In this document: positions 52,949 to 61,028 of the stretch, piece by piece | Position numbering within the stretch: the first letter of the stretch is position 1 | Layout of the letters: each line of letters opens with the position of its first letter | Source of the DNA: Aedoeadaptatus coxii | GTDB taxonomy: Bacteria; Bacillota; Clostridia; Tissierellales; Peptoniphilaceae | Assembly: GCF_001553115.1 (NCBI RefSeq) | Contig: NZ_KQ960182.1 | Span: forward strand, 62,001-126,000 | DNA: 64,000 nt | Direction: 5' to 3' | Translations under genes and position numbers: made by a program | The notes under the pieces: model-generated | Database searches by the model: none | Told to the model about the DNA's origin: nothing | What the model saw: only the letters and a program-made list of their open reading frames with translations

Positions 52949-54178
52949 ATGAATTTTAAAAAACGATTAGATGCTTATGCTGAAATGTTGATTAAAGTAG
53001 GTATTCGTATAAAAAAAGATCAACCTCTCGTCATTCGCGCCCCTATTGAAGCACGCGACCTGGCAGTGCTTGCAGCGAAACACGCTTATTTAAACGGTGC
53101 AAGTGATGTGCATATTCTTTGGAGCGACGACGATTTAACCCTTTTGCGTTATACTCACGCACCTGAAGAGGTTTTAAATAATGTTCCCGAGTTTCAAAAA
53201 GAAATGTATCGCTATTATCTAAATCAAGGTGCAGGTTTCTTATCCTTTACAGGTTCGGATCCGGATTTATTAAAAACAATCGATTCGAAAGTACTTCAAG
53301 GCGCCATGATGAATAGAAGTAAAGCCCTTGAGTTTTATTCAGAAGCAATGATGAGCGATAAGAATCCTTGGACTGTCGCCGGCGTGGCAACGAAAGCCTG
53401 GGCAAAAAAGGTTTATCCCGAACTCGACGAAGTTGAGGCGCTGGAAACTTTATGGGACGCTATTTTTGATATGTCGCGAGTTACTGATGACGCCGTAAAA
53501 ACATGGGAAGATCATATGAACCGCATTAACGCCCTGGCAAAAAAAATGACGGACTATAAATTCACATCCCTTCACTATCAAAATAGCTTGGGTACCGATC
53601 TGTTCATCGAGCTTCCCGAAAATCATTTATGGGCAGGGGGTGGTAGTGCCACACCGGACGGCGAACCTTTTGTCGCCAACATTCCTACAGAAGAAGTCTT
53701 TACACTACCCCACGCCCATGGCGTAAACGGAATCGTCTATGCTACCATGCCCCTAGCATATAACGGCAATATTATCGATAAATTTTATGTACGGTTTAAA
53801 GACGGTGTTGTCGTAGATTTTGATGCAGAACAGGGAAAAGATACACTTAAGAATTTACTGGATACCGACGAAGGTGCAAAACGTTTAGGTGAAGTTGCCC
53901 TCGTTCCTTTCGACAGTCCTATTTCCAATCGCAATCAGCTTTTCTACAATACCCTATTTGACGAAAATGCATCCTGCCATTTAGCATTCGGGCGGGCTTA
54001 CCCCACTTGTTTGGAAGGAGCCGATGCACTCTCGAAAGAAGAATTAAAGAAACTGGGCGTCAATGACAGTCTCGTCCATGTCGATTTTATGGTGGGCTCA
54101 AAAGATATGTCCATTATCGGCACCACTGTCGACGGCGAAAAAATAACTGTATTTAAGGACGGCAATTGGGCATTTTAA
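52949..54178 (+). CDS. M29-family metallo-aminopeptidase
   Basis: A 409-residue cytoplasmic aminopeptidase of the PepS/AmpS type that trims free amino acids from peptide N-termini using two metal ions. Recognisable blocks are PLVIRAPIEARDLA near the start, NIPTEEVFTLPHAHGVNG, NRNQLFYNTLFDENASCHLAFGRAYP and LVHVDFMVGS, which hold the expected Glu, His and Asp ligands. A strong AAGGAGG precedes the ATG. It is a single-gene unit. Confidence 0.92.
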   Translation: MNFKKRLDAYAEMLIKVGIRIKKDQPLVIRAPIEARDLAVLAAKHAYLNGASDVHILWSDDDLTLLRYTHAPEEVLNNVPEFQKEMYRYYLNQGAGFLSFTGSDPDLLKTIDSKVLQGAMMNRSKALEFYSEAMMSDKNPWTVAGVATKAWAKKVYPELDEVEALETLWDAIFDMSRVTDDAVKTWEDHMNRINALAKKMTDYKFTSLHYQNSLGTDLFIELPENHLWAGGGSATPDGEPFVANIPTEEVFTLPHAHGVNGIVYATMPLAYNGNIIDKFYVRFKDGVVVDFDAEQGKDTLKNLLDTDEGAKRLGEVALVPFDSPISNRNQLFYNTLFDENASCHLAFGRAYPTCLEGADALSKEELKKLGVNDSLVHVDFMVGSKDMSIIGTTVDGEKITVFKDGNWAF

Positions 54179-54182
54179 GCAT

Positions 54183-54216
54183 AAAAAAAGCTTCCGGTAT
54201 ACCGGAAGCTTTTTTT
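54183..54216. terminator. Bidirectional terminator between aminopeptidase and rpmF
   Basis: A 24-base palindrome (AAGCTTCCGGTA and its complement) flanked by A on the left and T on the right, serving both converging genes. Confidence 0.9.
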
Positions 54217-54403
54217 AGATTTCTTCGCTTTTAGCAATAACTTCTTTGCCTGCATAGTATCCACAGCTCGGGCAGACACGGTGGGGCAATTTCGTTTCGT
54301 GACAGTTAGGGCACTCAACGATGGTTGCTTTATTTAGACGATAAGAAGATGCACGTCTTTTATTTTTACGTTGTTTTGAAGTTTTACTCTTAGGTACTGC
54401 CAT
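54215..54403 (-). CDS. rpmF: 50S ribosomal protein L32
   Basis: 62 residues opening MAVPKSKTSKQRKNKRRA, with two CxxC pairs (CPNC, CPSC) forming a zinc ribbon. It lies two bases after the DUF177 gene, the usual pair. Confidence 0.97.
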   Translation of the reverse strand: MAVPKSKTSKQRKNKRRASSYRLNKATIVECPNCHETKLPHRVCPSCGYYAGKEVIAKSEEI

Positions 54404-54405
54404 TT

Positions 54406-54930
54406 CTACACCTCCCTATCTTCAGACTCATGATCAAATAGATTTTTTAAGGATTCAAAGGGACTGACTCCCCCCTGCTCACATTCGTGATCGGGATGTT
54501 GATTTAAATCCTCACCGCAGACCGGGCAAAGTCCTTTACATGACGGATCACATAACATCTTCGTCGGCACTGAGGTTATAACTTGTGAGAATACCAATTC
54601 TCTCAAAGGGAACGCATCCAGGGAATCCACAACCAACACATTGGGTTCGATCTCTTCATCAGAATCAGTTGTGACCACCATATGGGACGTACTTTCAACA
54701 CTTTCTCGTAACGGTTTTAAACAACGGTCACAACAACTGTTGAATGTATAGTGAACATGTACGTCCACGTCTAAGTCTCCATCGACCTTGTAAATATCCA
54801 ATTGATAGTTTACAGGATCTTCGAGGCCTAAACCTTCTACATTCAAAGGACTGTCTTCAGGCGACAATTCACCGGAAACAGAATTATGAATGCCATTTCC
54901 CCTTAAAAATTCAGAAATATCGGTACGCAT
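54406..54930 (-). CDS. yceD: DUF177 protein (YceD)
   Basis: 174 residues from the ATG at 54930, which has GAGGTG ahead. The family CxxC is seen in CCDRCLKPL and a C-terminal cysteine-rich part CPVCGEDLNQHPDHEC. YceD proteins are encoded with rpmF in most bacteria and have been linked to 23S rRNA metabolism; the exact role is not settled. Confidence 0.9.
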   Translation of the reverse strand: MRTDISEFLRGNGIHNSVSGELSPEDSPLNVEGLGLEDPVNYQLDIYKVDGDLDVDVHVHYTFNSCCDRCLKPLRESVESTSHMVVTTDSDEEIEPNVLVVDSLDAFPLRELVFSQVITSVPTKMLCDPSCKGLCPVCGEDLNQHPDHECEQGGVSPFESLKNLFDHESEDREV

Positions 54931-54958
54931 GGTATCACCTCTAAAACTGCTGCACACT

Positions 54959-54988
54959 ATTATATGACAGGAAAAGACCCAATGTCAA
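54959..54988 (-). promoter_or_regulatory. Promoter of yceD-rpmF
   Basis: On the minus strand: -35 TTGACA (54988-54983), an 18-base spacer and -10 TATAAT (54964-54959). Confidence 0.72.
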
Positions 54989-54992
54989 GAGT

Positions 54993-56183
54993 TTATACGA
55001 GCTTTGCAGTCTCCATAGCGATCTTTAATTCTTCGTTTGTCGGAATGACGAGAACGGGAATGGAAGATGCGTCGGTACTTACGACTGCTTCTTTTCCGCG
55101 CATATTGTTCTTTTCTTTATCGATTTCGACGCCTAGGCTCTTTAATCCGTCGACGACGCGTTCTCTTGTGGTAATGGAGTTTTCGCCAACGCCGGCAGTA
55201 AAGATGATGCCGTCGCAGTGATCCATTTCGGTTAAATAAGCGCCGATATATTTACGCACACGGTTTTCGAAAATATCTAATGCCAATTGTGCACGATGAT
55301 TGCCTTTTTCAGCTGCTTCTTCCAAATCTCTAAAGTCGCTGGAAACACCGCTTACGCCTAAAACACCGCTCTTCTTGTTTAAAACATTGCTCATTTCTTC
55401 AGTGGAGAGCTTTTCTTTATCCATGATGAAGGGAATGATAGCAGGGTCTAAGTCGCCGGAACGGGTACCCATGGCAAGGCCTTCAAGTGGCGTAAAGCCC
55501 ATGGATGTATCGAAGCATTTTCCGCCCTTAACGGCACTGATGCTGGAACCGTTGCCTAAGTGGCAGGTAATTAAGTTTACTTCGTTAAGGCTTTTGCCGA
55601 GCATTTCTGCTGCGCGTTCGGTAATGTATTGATGGCTGGTGCCGTGGAAGCCGTAACGACGTACTTTGTAATTTTCATAGTATTCGTAAGGTAATGCATA
55701 GATATAGTTCAGTTCGGGAATCGATTGATGGAATGCCGTATCAAATACAGCTACCATGGGAACGTCGCCCATAATTTCTTTACAAGCTTCAATACCGATA
55801 ATGTTCGGCGGGTTGTGTAAAGGTGCAATTTCAACATTGTCGTTGATCGCTTGCATTACTTTTTCATCGATAATAACCGATTCCGCAAAAGCTTCGCCGC
55901 CGTGAACGACACGGTGTCCTACAGCATCAATTTCATCTAAGCTCTTAACCGCACCGTATTCTTCATGCTTTAAGGAATCGAGAACGATTTTTAATGCAGC
56001 TTTGTGATCAGCTAACATTTCTTCAATGACGATTTCATCTTTTCCGGTTGCTTCGTATTTTACGCGGCCACCTTCGATACCAATACGTTCTGCCAAACCT
56101 TTAGCGAGAACTTCTTTGCGATCCATATCGATTAGCTGGTATTTCAAAGAAGAACTGCCACAGTTAATGACTAAAATATTCAT
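54993..56183 (-). CDS. ackA: Acetate kinase
   Basis: Interconverts acetyl phosphate and acetate with ATP formation, a main energy step of fermenters. NILVINCGSSSLKYQL at the start, GHRVVHGG, the FDTAFHQSIP block, CHLGNGSSI and FTAGVGENS are intact. The ATG at 56183 gives 396 residues. No pta gene is in the window. Confidence 0.96.
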   Translation of the reverse strand: MNILVINCGSSSLKYQLIDMDRKEVLAKGLAERIGIEGGRVKYEATGKDEIVIEEMLADHKAALKIVLDSLKHEEYGAVKSLDEIDAVGHRVVHGGEAFAESVIIDEKVMQAINDNVEIAPLHNPPNIIGIEACKEIMGDVPMVAVFDTAFHQSIPELNYIYALPYEYYENYKVRRYGFHGTSHQYITERAAEMLGKSLNEVNLITCHLGNGSSISAVKGGKCFDTSMGFTPLEGLAMGTRSGDLDPAIIPFIMDKEKLSTEEMSNVLNKKSGVLGVSGVSSDFRDLEEAAEKGNHRAQLALDIFENRVRKYIGAYLTEMDHCDGIIFTAGVGENSITTRERVVDGLKSLGVEIDKEKNNMRGKEAVVSTDASSIPVLVIPTNEELKIAMETAKLV

Positions 56184-56221
56184 ACATTTCCTCCTCAGTA
56201 CTTTCAAAATTTTCCTTTGTT

Positions 56222-56250
56222 ATTATATCATATAAAGGGCCGATGTCTAA
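56222..56250 (-). promoter_or_regulatory. Promoter of ackA
   Basis: On the minus strand: -35-like TTAGAC (56250-56245), a 17-base spacer and -10 TATAAT (56227-56222) with TG one base upstream. Confidence 0.6.
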
Positions 56251-56279
56251 ACTATGAGCTGAATAGGAATGAAATTACT

Positions 56280-57407
56280 ATGAAAAACGCATTAATTGTT
56301 GCAGAAACGAATCCCTTACACTATGGCCATGTCTATTTAATCGAGCAGGCAAAAAAAGAAGGCTACCGCATCATTATTCTAATGAGCGGGGCCTTTAGTC
56401 AACGGGGTATTCCCGTCGTCACGGATCCCTTTACACGAGGAAAAGATCTCGTCAAAACCGGTGCCGACGTCGTTATTACCCTTCCCGTGCAAATTGCCAC
56501 AAGCTACGGCGAGATGTTTTCAGAGGGCGCCATGTCCATTGCCGAACGGTTTGGGAAAATTGACGCTGTGTTTTGCGGCACGGAATGGGGAAGCATTGAG
56601 GAATTTCAGCAAATTTTTGATTATGAGCAAGATCCGATTTTTCCCGCTCGTTTAAAACAATCTCTGGCCGAAGGAAATTCTTTTAGCGAATCCTATTTAC
56701 TTGCTTTAAAAGAAAAAAATTACAAATGGAATGGACTTTTTCAATCCAACGCTCTCCTCGCCTACGGATACTTTAAAGCCCTTGCTAAATTTAATTCATA
56801 CATTGATTTTCGCCTCGTAGAACGCATAAAAGAGGGTTCTAGTCCCATCGTCAGCGCTTCCTACATTCGTAAACACTTCGATGAAAAACCTAAGGAGATG
56901 AAAAGCGCATGTGCCGGCACGCCTCCACAGTTTTCGGAGAAGAGATTGATGGAATCACTCTACCCTCTTTATCGCACCATCTGTTTAGAAAATCCTGTAG
57001 ATTGGAATCTTTATGACGGTTACGAAAAAGGGATCGACGACCGCATTTTAAAGTTTTTACGTGAATGCAATTCCTATGACGATTTTTTAGAAAATGCAAA
57101 GACGAAACGTTATTCCCGCTGGAGAATCTCACGTTTACTCCTCCACCGATTTTTAAACATGACATCTAACCAAATTCAAATCGCAGCTAATGAACAAAAA
57201 GCTTTCCACGTATTGGCTTTTTCCGAAAGCGGCACCGCTTTTCTGAAAGAAATGAAATCTACTGATATTCAACTTTTTACCAACTATAAATCCGTCAGTA
57301 AATTACCTTCTAAAGAGCGAGAACTCCTTTCTTACGAAGAAAAGGCTATGAATCTTTGGAGTATACTAACGAACCATTCTATGAATAGACTTTTTCAAGG
57401 AAAATAA
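56280..57407 (+). CDS. tmcAL: tRNA(Met) cytidine acetate ligase
   Basis: Activates acetate with ATP and acetylates C34 of elongator tRNA(Met). The nucleotidyltransferase signature is in TNPLHYGHVYLIEQ, with MSGAFSQRGIPV and ISRLLLHRFLNM further on. The ATG at 56280 gives 375 residues and the family start MKNALIVAE; the frame is open from 56217 but the extra part covers the ackA promoter. It is divergent from ackA, whose product makes acetate. Confidence 0.88.
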   Translation: MKNALIVAETNPLHYGHVYLIEQAKKEGYRIIILMSGAFSQRGIPVVTDPFTRGKDLVKTGADVVITLPVQIATSYGEMFSEGAMSIAERFGKIDAVFCGTEWGSIEEFQQIFDYEQDPIFPARLKQSLAEGNSFSESYLLALKEKNYKWNGLFQSNALLAYGYFKALAKFNSYIDFRLVERIKEGSSPIVSASYIRKHFDEKPKEMKSACAGTPPQFSEKRLMESLYPLYRTICLENPVDWNLYDGYEKGIDDRILKFLRECNSYDDFLENAKTKRYSRWRISRLLLHRFLNMTSNQIQIAANEQKAFHVLAFSESGTAFLKEMKSTDIQLFTNYKSVSKLPSKERELLSYEEKAMNLWSILTNHSMNRLFQGK

Positions 57408-57432
57408 AAAACGGCGCAAGGCCGTTTTTTTT
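57406..57432. terminator. Bidirectional terminator between tmcAL and the coiled-coil gene
   Basis: ACGGC/GCCGT stem extended by A/T pairs on both sides (57406-57432), with long T runs in either direction. Confidence 0.82.
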
Positions 57433-57865
57433 AAAGTTCTTTTCTGTTTTCGTTAATGGTTTTAATTAATTCGGAAAGTTGTACTTGCGTATTTTCCAGA
57501 AGACCATCGACATATTCTCTTGCCGAATGACGAATTTGTTCGCTTTCGGTTTCGGCGCGAATCATAATTTCTCTGGCTTGCTCTTGGGCCGCCAATGTAA
57601 TTTCATCTTCGTCAATTAATTTCTTAGCTTCTACATGAGCTGCTTGAATAATTTGTTTGGCTTGCATATTGGCATCGTTAAAGATTTCGTCTTTACGATC
57701 GCGAATACTTTGTGCTTCCGCCATATCTTTGGGGAATTGTGATTCGATTTGGTTGAGAAGTTCTGTAACTTCTTCTTTGTCTACCATTGTCTTTCCCGTA
57801 AGGGGAATGGTGGAGCTTACTTCCAATAAGTCCTTTAGATCTTCAATATAACGCATGACTTCCAT
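57431..57865 (-). CDS. Coiled-coil protein (DivIVA/ATP synthase B-like), function unknown
   Basis: 144 residues, mostly charged helix from about 30 onward, with alanine- and glutamate-rich heptads (AQEQAREIMIRAETESE). Such proteins are often labelled 'ATPase', but no Walker motif is present. The gene follows coaD by 4 bases, an order seen in Clostridia. A GAGAGG site precedes the ATG at 57865; an in-frame ATG at 57856 is also possible. It may bind membrane or septal proteins, which is only a guess from the fold. Confidence 0.7.
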   Translation of the reverse strand: MEVMRYIEDLKDLLEVSSTIPLTGKTMVDKEEVTELLNQIESQFPKDMAEAQSIRDRKDEIFNDANMQAKQIIQAAHVEAKKLIDEDEITLAAQEQAREIMIRAETESEQIRHSAREYVDGLLENTQVQLSELIKTINENRKEL

Positions 57866-57869
57866 AATT

Positions 57870-58349
57870 TTACCTCTCTCTCACTTTCTCTTTCATGGCC
57901 TTTCCCACAATCTCCGGAACAAATAAAGACGTATCACCGCCAAAAATCGCCACTTCCCTCGCAAGGGATGAGCTGATGAATAGATGCTCCTGAGTAGTAA
58001 GTAAAAAAACAGTTTCCAGATCGGTGCCATAGTTTTTATTTGCCATGGCGACCATGTATTCATTTTCGAAATCGGAATTGGAGCGCAAGCCGCGCACGAC
58101 TGTACCGATATTCTTCCTATTGGCGTAATCGACGAGTAAACCTTCAAAGCTGTCGATTTCAATGTTTTCTTCGCCTTCAAGTGCTTTTTCAAGAAGTGCC
58201 AAACGCTCAGAAATTGTAAAAAAACCGGTCTTCTTTTTATTATTTAAAACAGCGACGATAACCTCACCAAAGACTTTACGCGCCCTTAAAATAATGTCGA
58301 GATGACCATATGTGACCGGATCAAAACTTCCGGCGTAAATAACCTTCAC
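57870..58349 (-). CDS. coaD: Phosphopantetheine adenylyltransferase
   Basis: Penultimate step of coenzyme A synthesis. YAGSFDPVTYGHLDII carries the nucleotidyltransferase HxGH motif as YGHL; VVRGLRSNSDFENEY and ISSSLAREVA are the other family blocks. The length of 159 residues is typical. Confidence 0.95.
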   Translation of the reverse strand: MKVIYAGSFDPVTYGHLDIILRARKVFGEVIVAVLNNKKKTGFFTISERLALLEKALEGEENIEIDSFEGLLVDYANRKNIGTVVRGLRSNSDFENEYMVAMANKNYGTDLETVFLLTTQEHLFISSSLAREVAIFGGDTSLFVPEIVGKAMKEKVRER

Positions 58350-58352
58350 TTC

Positions 58353-58907
58353 TCAATCACAACTTTCATAAATCCAAATATTTTTCTTGCCGTATGTCTT
58401 TTTTCGCAGGAGCGTTAAATGCTCATACTCCGAAAATTCATAACGATCAGGTGCTTCCATTATAATCCTTCCACCCGTAGACAGAAGTTTTTTTTGAGCA
58501 ATAATGGTCACCGCTTTATCGTAATAGGCCTTTTGATCGTATGGCGGATCAATGTAGACGTAGTCAAATTGTACGTCCCTTTCCTTTGCCAAATTTAAAC
58601 ATTTTTCAAATGAACCATTTACGATTTCGCTTTTGTTCATGTACCCTGTCAACGACAGATTGTCATGGATAAGGCGCAAACTGTCGGGATGGTTGTCGCA
58701 AAACCAACAAAAATCTGCACCACGGCTTAAAAATTCAATTCCCATATGCCCCGTTCCGGCAAAAAGATCTAAAACCGTCGTGCCGTAGAAAGGACCGAAA
58801 AGTAAATTAAAAATATTTTCCTTGATGCGATCTTCCGTCGGACGGACGCGATCGTCTTTCGGTGTTTTAAGCCGTCGTCCTTTTACATCGCCTGCAATTA
58901 CACGCAT
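58353..58907 (-). CDS. rsmD: 16S rRNA (guanine966-N2)-methyltransferase
   Basis: 184-residue Rossmann methyltransferase. MRVIAGDVKGRRLKTPKD opens it, the cofactor loop is VLDLFAGTGHMGIE and the catalytic DPPY is in YVYIDPPYD. It starts the rsmD-coaD-coiled-coil unit and has its own promoter. Confidence 0.94.
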   Translation of the reverse strand: MRVIAGDVKGRRLKTPKDDRVRPTEDRIKENIFNLLFGPFYGTTVLDLFAGTGHMGIEFLSRGADFCWFCDNHPDSLRLIHDNLSLTGYMNKSEIVNGSFEKCLNLAKERDVQFDYVYIDPPYDQKAYYDKAVTIIAQKKLLSTGGRIIMEAPDRYEFSEYEHLTLLRKKTYGKKNIWIYESCD

Positions 58908-58922
58908 AATATCCTCTCCTAA

Positions 58923-58951
58923 ATTTTAGCATATTCCCCTATCGTTGACAA
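58923..58951 (-). promoter_or_regulatory. Promoter of rsmD-coaD
   Basis: On the minus strand: -35 TTGTCA (58951-58946), a 17-base spacer and -10 TAAAAT (58928-58923) with TG one base upstream. Confidence 0.65.
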
Positions 58952-58963
58952 TTTATCACGACA

Positions 58964-60991
58964 TTAAATACCGAGTGTTCGTTTTTCGTACGCTAAGACG
59001 CCATTTAATAGATTCGGCTGCTCCTCAACATTTAAATGGTGACCCTTCAAAATAGCATCCGCTTCAAGTTTAGCGTAACGCATAATATCCATATTTTCAA
59101 AAAGATCGCCTACGCGGAAACTTACCATCCCCGATTGTCGCGTGCCGAAGAAATCGCCGCCGCCTCTAAGTTTCATATCTTCTTCCGCAATATAAAATCC
59201 GTCGTTGGAAGCTGCCATAATGGCAAGTCGTTGTTGAGTTTTTGGCGAATGATTTGCCGAATGTAAAATGCAGTAAGCTTGGCTGTCGCCGCGGCCGACC
59301 CGGCCTCTTAATTGGTGCAATGTGGCAAGGCCGAATCGATCGGCATCAAATACAAAAAGAAGGTTGGCGTTTACCACATTAACTCCCACTTCGATAACTG
59401 TCGTGGCGACGAGAATTTGGTGACGATTGTCCGCAAAATCTTCCATTACTGCGTTCTTTTCCTCTGTCGATTGTTGACCGTGAAGTAGGCCGACACTGTA
59501 CTCTTTAAAGCGCTTTTGCGATAGATACCGATATACAGATTCTGCTGCGTGTAACGAAAGCTCGAGGTTTTCTTCAATTAAAGGACAGACTATATATGCC
59601 TGCTGTCCGCTTTTTAAATAGCTTTCGATAAAAGTGTAAGCCTTTTCAAGATCATCCTCACCGATCACAGTGGTTTCGACGGCCTTGCGACCTTTAGGCA
59701 TAGAACGAATCGAGGAAATCGACGTGTTCCCATACATTACGATGCCGAGGCTTCTCGGAATTGGCGTCGCCGTCATAATCAATCGATGGCTTTTCGATTG
59801 TTTTTCCTGAAGTGCTTCTCTTTGCAAAACACCAAAGCGATGCTGTTCATCGGTAATGGTTAGTCCCAAGTGTTCGGAATGAATATCTTCGTTGTAAAGG
59901 CTGTGAGTACCGATTAAAATGTCGCAAGCACCATTATTGAAGTTCTCAATAATTTCACGATGCTTTGCAGGCTTCGTAGAACCTGTCAATAATTCGACTT
60001 TCACCCCTAAGGGCATAAATCGCTTAAAGGCTTCGTCGTAGTGTTGTTTGGCGAGGATTTCCGTCGGTGCCATCATCATAGCCTGATATCCGCTCGCTAC
60101 ACAGCGCGCCATGGCAAGAAATGCAATGACTGTCTTCCCACTCCCTACATCGCCTTGAACAAGTCTTTCCATTCGTTCACCGGAAGCCATGTCCTCCTGA
60201 ATATCCCTCCATGCCTCTTGCTGCCCAACTGTAAGCTCAAATGGCAAACTATCGAGAATGGCATCACTCAGCCCCTCTTCCTTCATAACAAATCCTTTAG
60301 ATCCTCGCTTTACATCAAAGCGGCCTAAAGCAAGTTGAAAGCATAAAAATTCCGAGAAGACGAGGGATTGATAGGCGAGGTGAGCTTCTTCCATGGTTTT
60401 CGGAGAGTGAATACTTTTCAGCGCATCCCCCTCGGATAGAAGACCGTAGCGCGCTAATAAATAGTCCGGAACAATTGAAGGAATGCTGAAATTCGCCAAC
60501 GCCTCCCCTATAAACTTTTGCATACGCTTTTGTTGAATCCCCTCAACTAAGGGATATATAGGGGTTATGCGCATAGCCTCTTTACGTTCTTTCTCCGTAA
60601 ACAATTGCGGACTTGAAAACTGCAATTTTCTGTTAAAAAATTTAGGCTTACCATATACATAGTAATAATTTCCCACGCGCAATTGTCTGTCGAGAAAAGG
60701 CATGTTAAAAAAAGTGAGTTCCGCTTGAGAGATCCCGTCGCTTATTTTAAAGTTTTGCATCTTTAAACCCTTTTTTAAATAGCGAACTTTCTCTTTCTCT
60801 AGAATTTGGACGCGGTACATCTTCGGTTCCTCGAAATTAGCATGTTGGAAATCAAGAAGCTCTGTACGATCTTCGTATCGATAAGGTAATGTATATACTA
60901 AATCTTCTACAGTATGAATATTTAATCGCTTTAACCGCTCTGCTATTTTTGGTCCTACACCTGATACATTTGTTATTGCAGCATCTAACAT
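58964..60991 (-). CDS. recG: ATP-dependent DNA helicase RecG
   Basis: Remodels stalled replication forks and branched DNA. The N-terminal wedge/OB domain covers about residues 1-180; the helicase motor has Walker A GDVGSGKTVIAF, the DEQH box in ITDEQHRFG, TATPIPRSLG and the HQLRGRVGRG motif VI. It has 675 residues. A terminator lies between it and fakA upstream. Confidence 0.95.
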   Translation of the reverse strand: MLDAAITNVSGVGPKIAERLKRLNIHTVEDLVYTLPYRYEDRTELLDFQHANFEEPKMYRVQILEKEKVRYLKKGLKMQNFKISDGISQAELTFFNMPFLDRQLRVGNYYYVYGKPKFFNRKLQFSSPQLFTEKERKEAMRITPIYPLVEGIQQKRMQKFIGEALANFSIPSIVPDYLLARYGLLSEGDALKSIHSPKTMEEAHLAYQSLVFSEFLCFQLALGRFDVKRGSKGFVMKEEGLSDAILDSLPFELTVGQQEAWRDIQEDMASGERMERLVQGDVGSGKTVIAFLAMARCVASGYQAMMMAPTEILAKQHYDEAFKRFMPLGVKVELLTGSTKPAKHREIIENFNNGACDILIGTHSLYNEDIHSEHLGLTITDEQHRFGVLQREALQEKQSKSHRLIMTATPIPRSLGIVMYGNTSISSIRSMPKGRKAVETTVIGEDDLEKAYTFIESYLKSGQQAYIVCPLIEENLELSLHAAESVYRYLSQKRFKEYSVGLLHGQQSTEEKNAVMEDFADNRHQILVATTVIEVGVNVVNANLLFVFDADRFGLATLHQLRGRVGRGDSQAYCILHSANHSPKTQQRLAIMAASNDGFYIAEEDMKLRGGGDFFGTRQSGMVSFRVGDLFENMDIMRYAKLEADAILKGHHLNVEEQPNLLNGVLAYEKRTLGI

Positions 60992-61004
60992 AGTACCTCC
61001 AAAG

Positions 61005-61025
61005 AAAAAGCAGGCTTTCGCCTGC
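61005..61025 (-). terminator. Terminator-like hairpin between fakA and recG
   Basis: Stem GCAGGC/GCCTGC around a four-base loop, then five T on the minus strand. Confidence 0.82.
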
Positions 61026-61028
61026 CCT

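Noticed and set aside
54183-54216. Long palindrome as a recombination or attachment site
   Set aside because: It sits between converging genes with T runs both ways, so a bidirectional terminator explains it.
57431-57865. Calling the coiled-coil protein an ATPase
   Set aside because: No Walker A or B motif can be seen; the common label seems inherited from weak ATP synthase B-subunit similarity.
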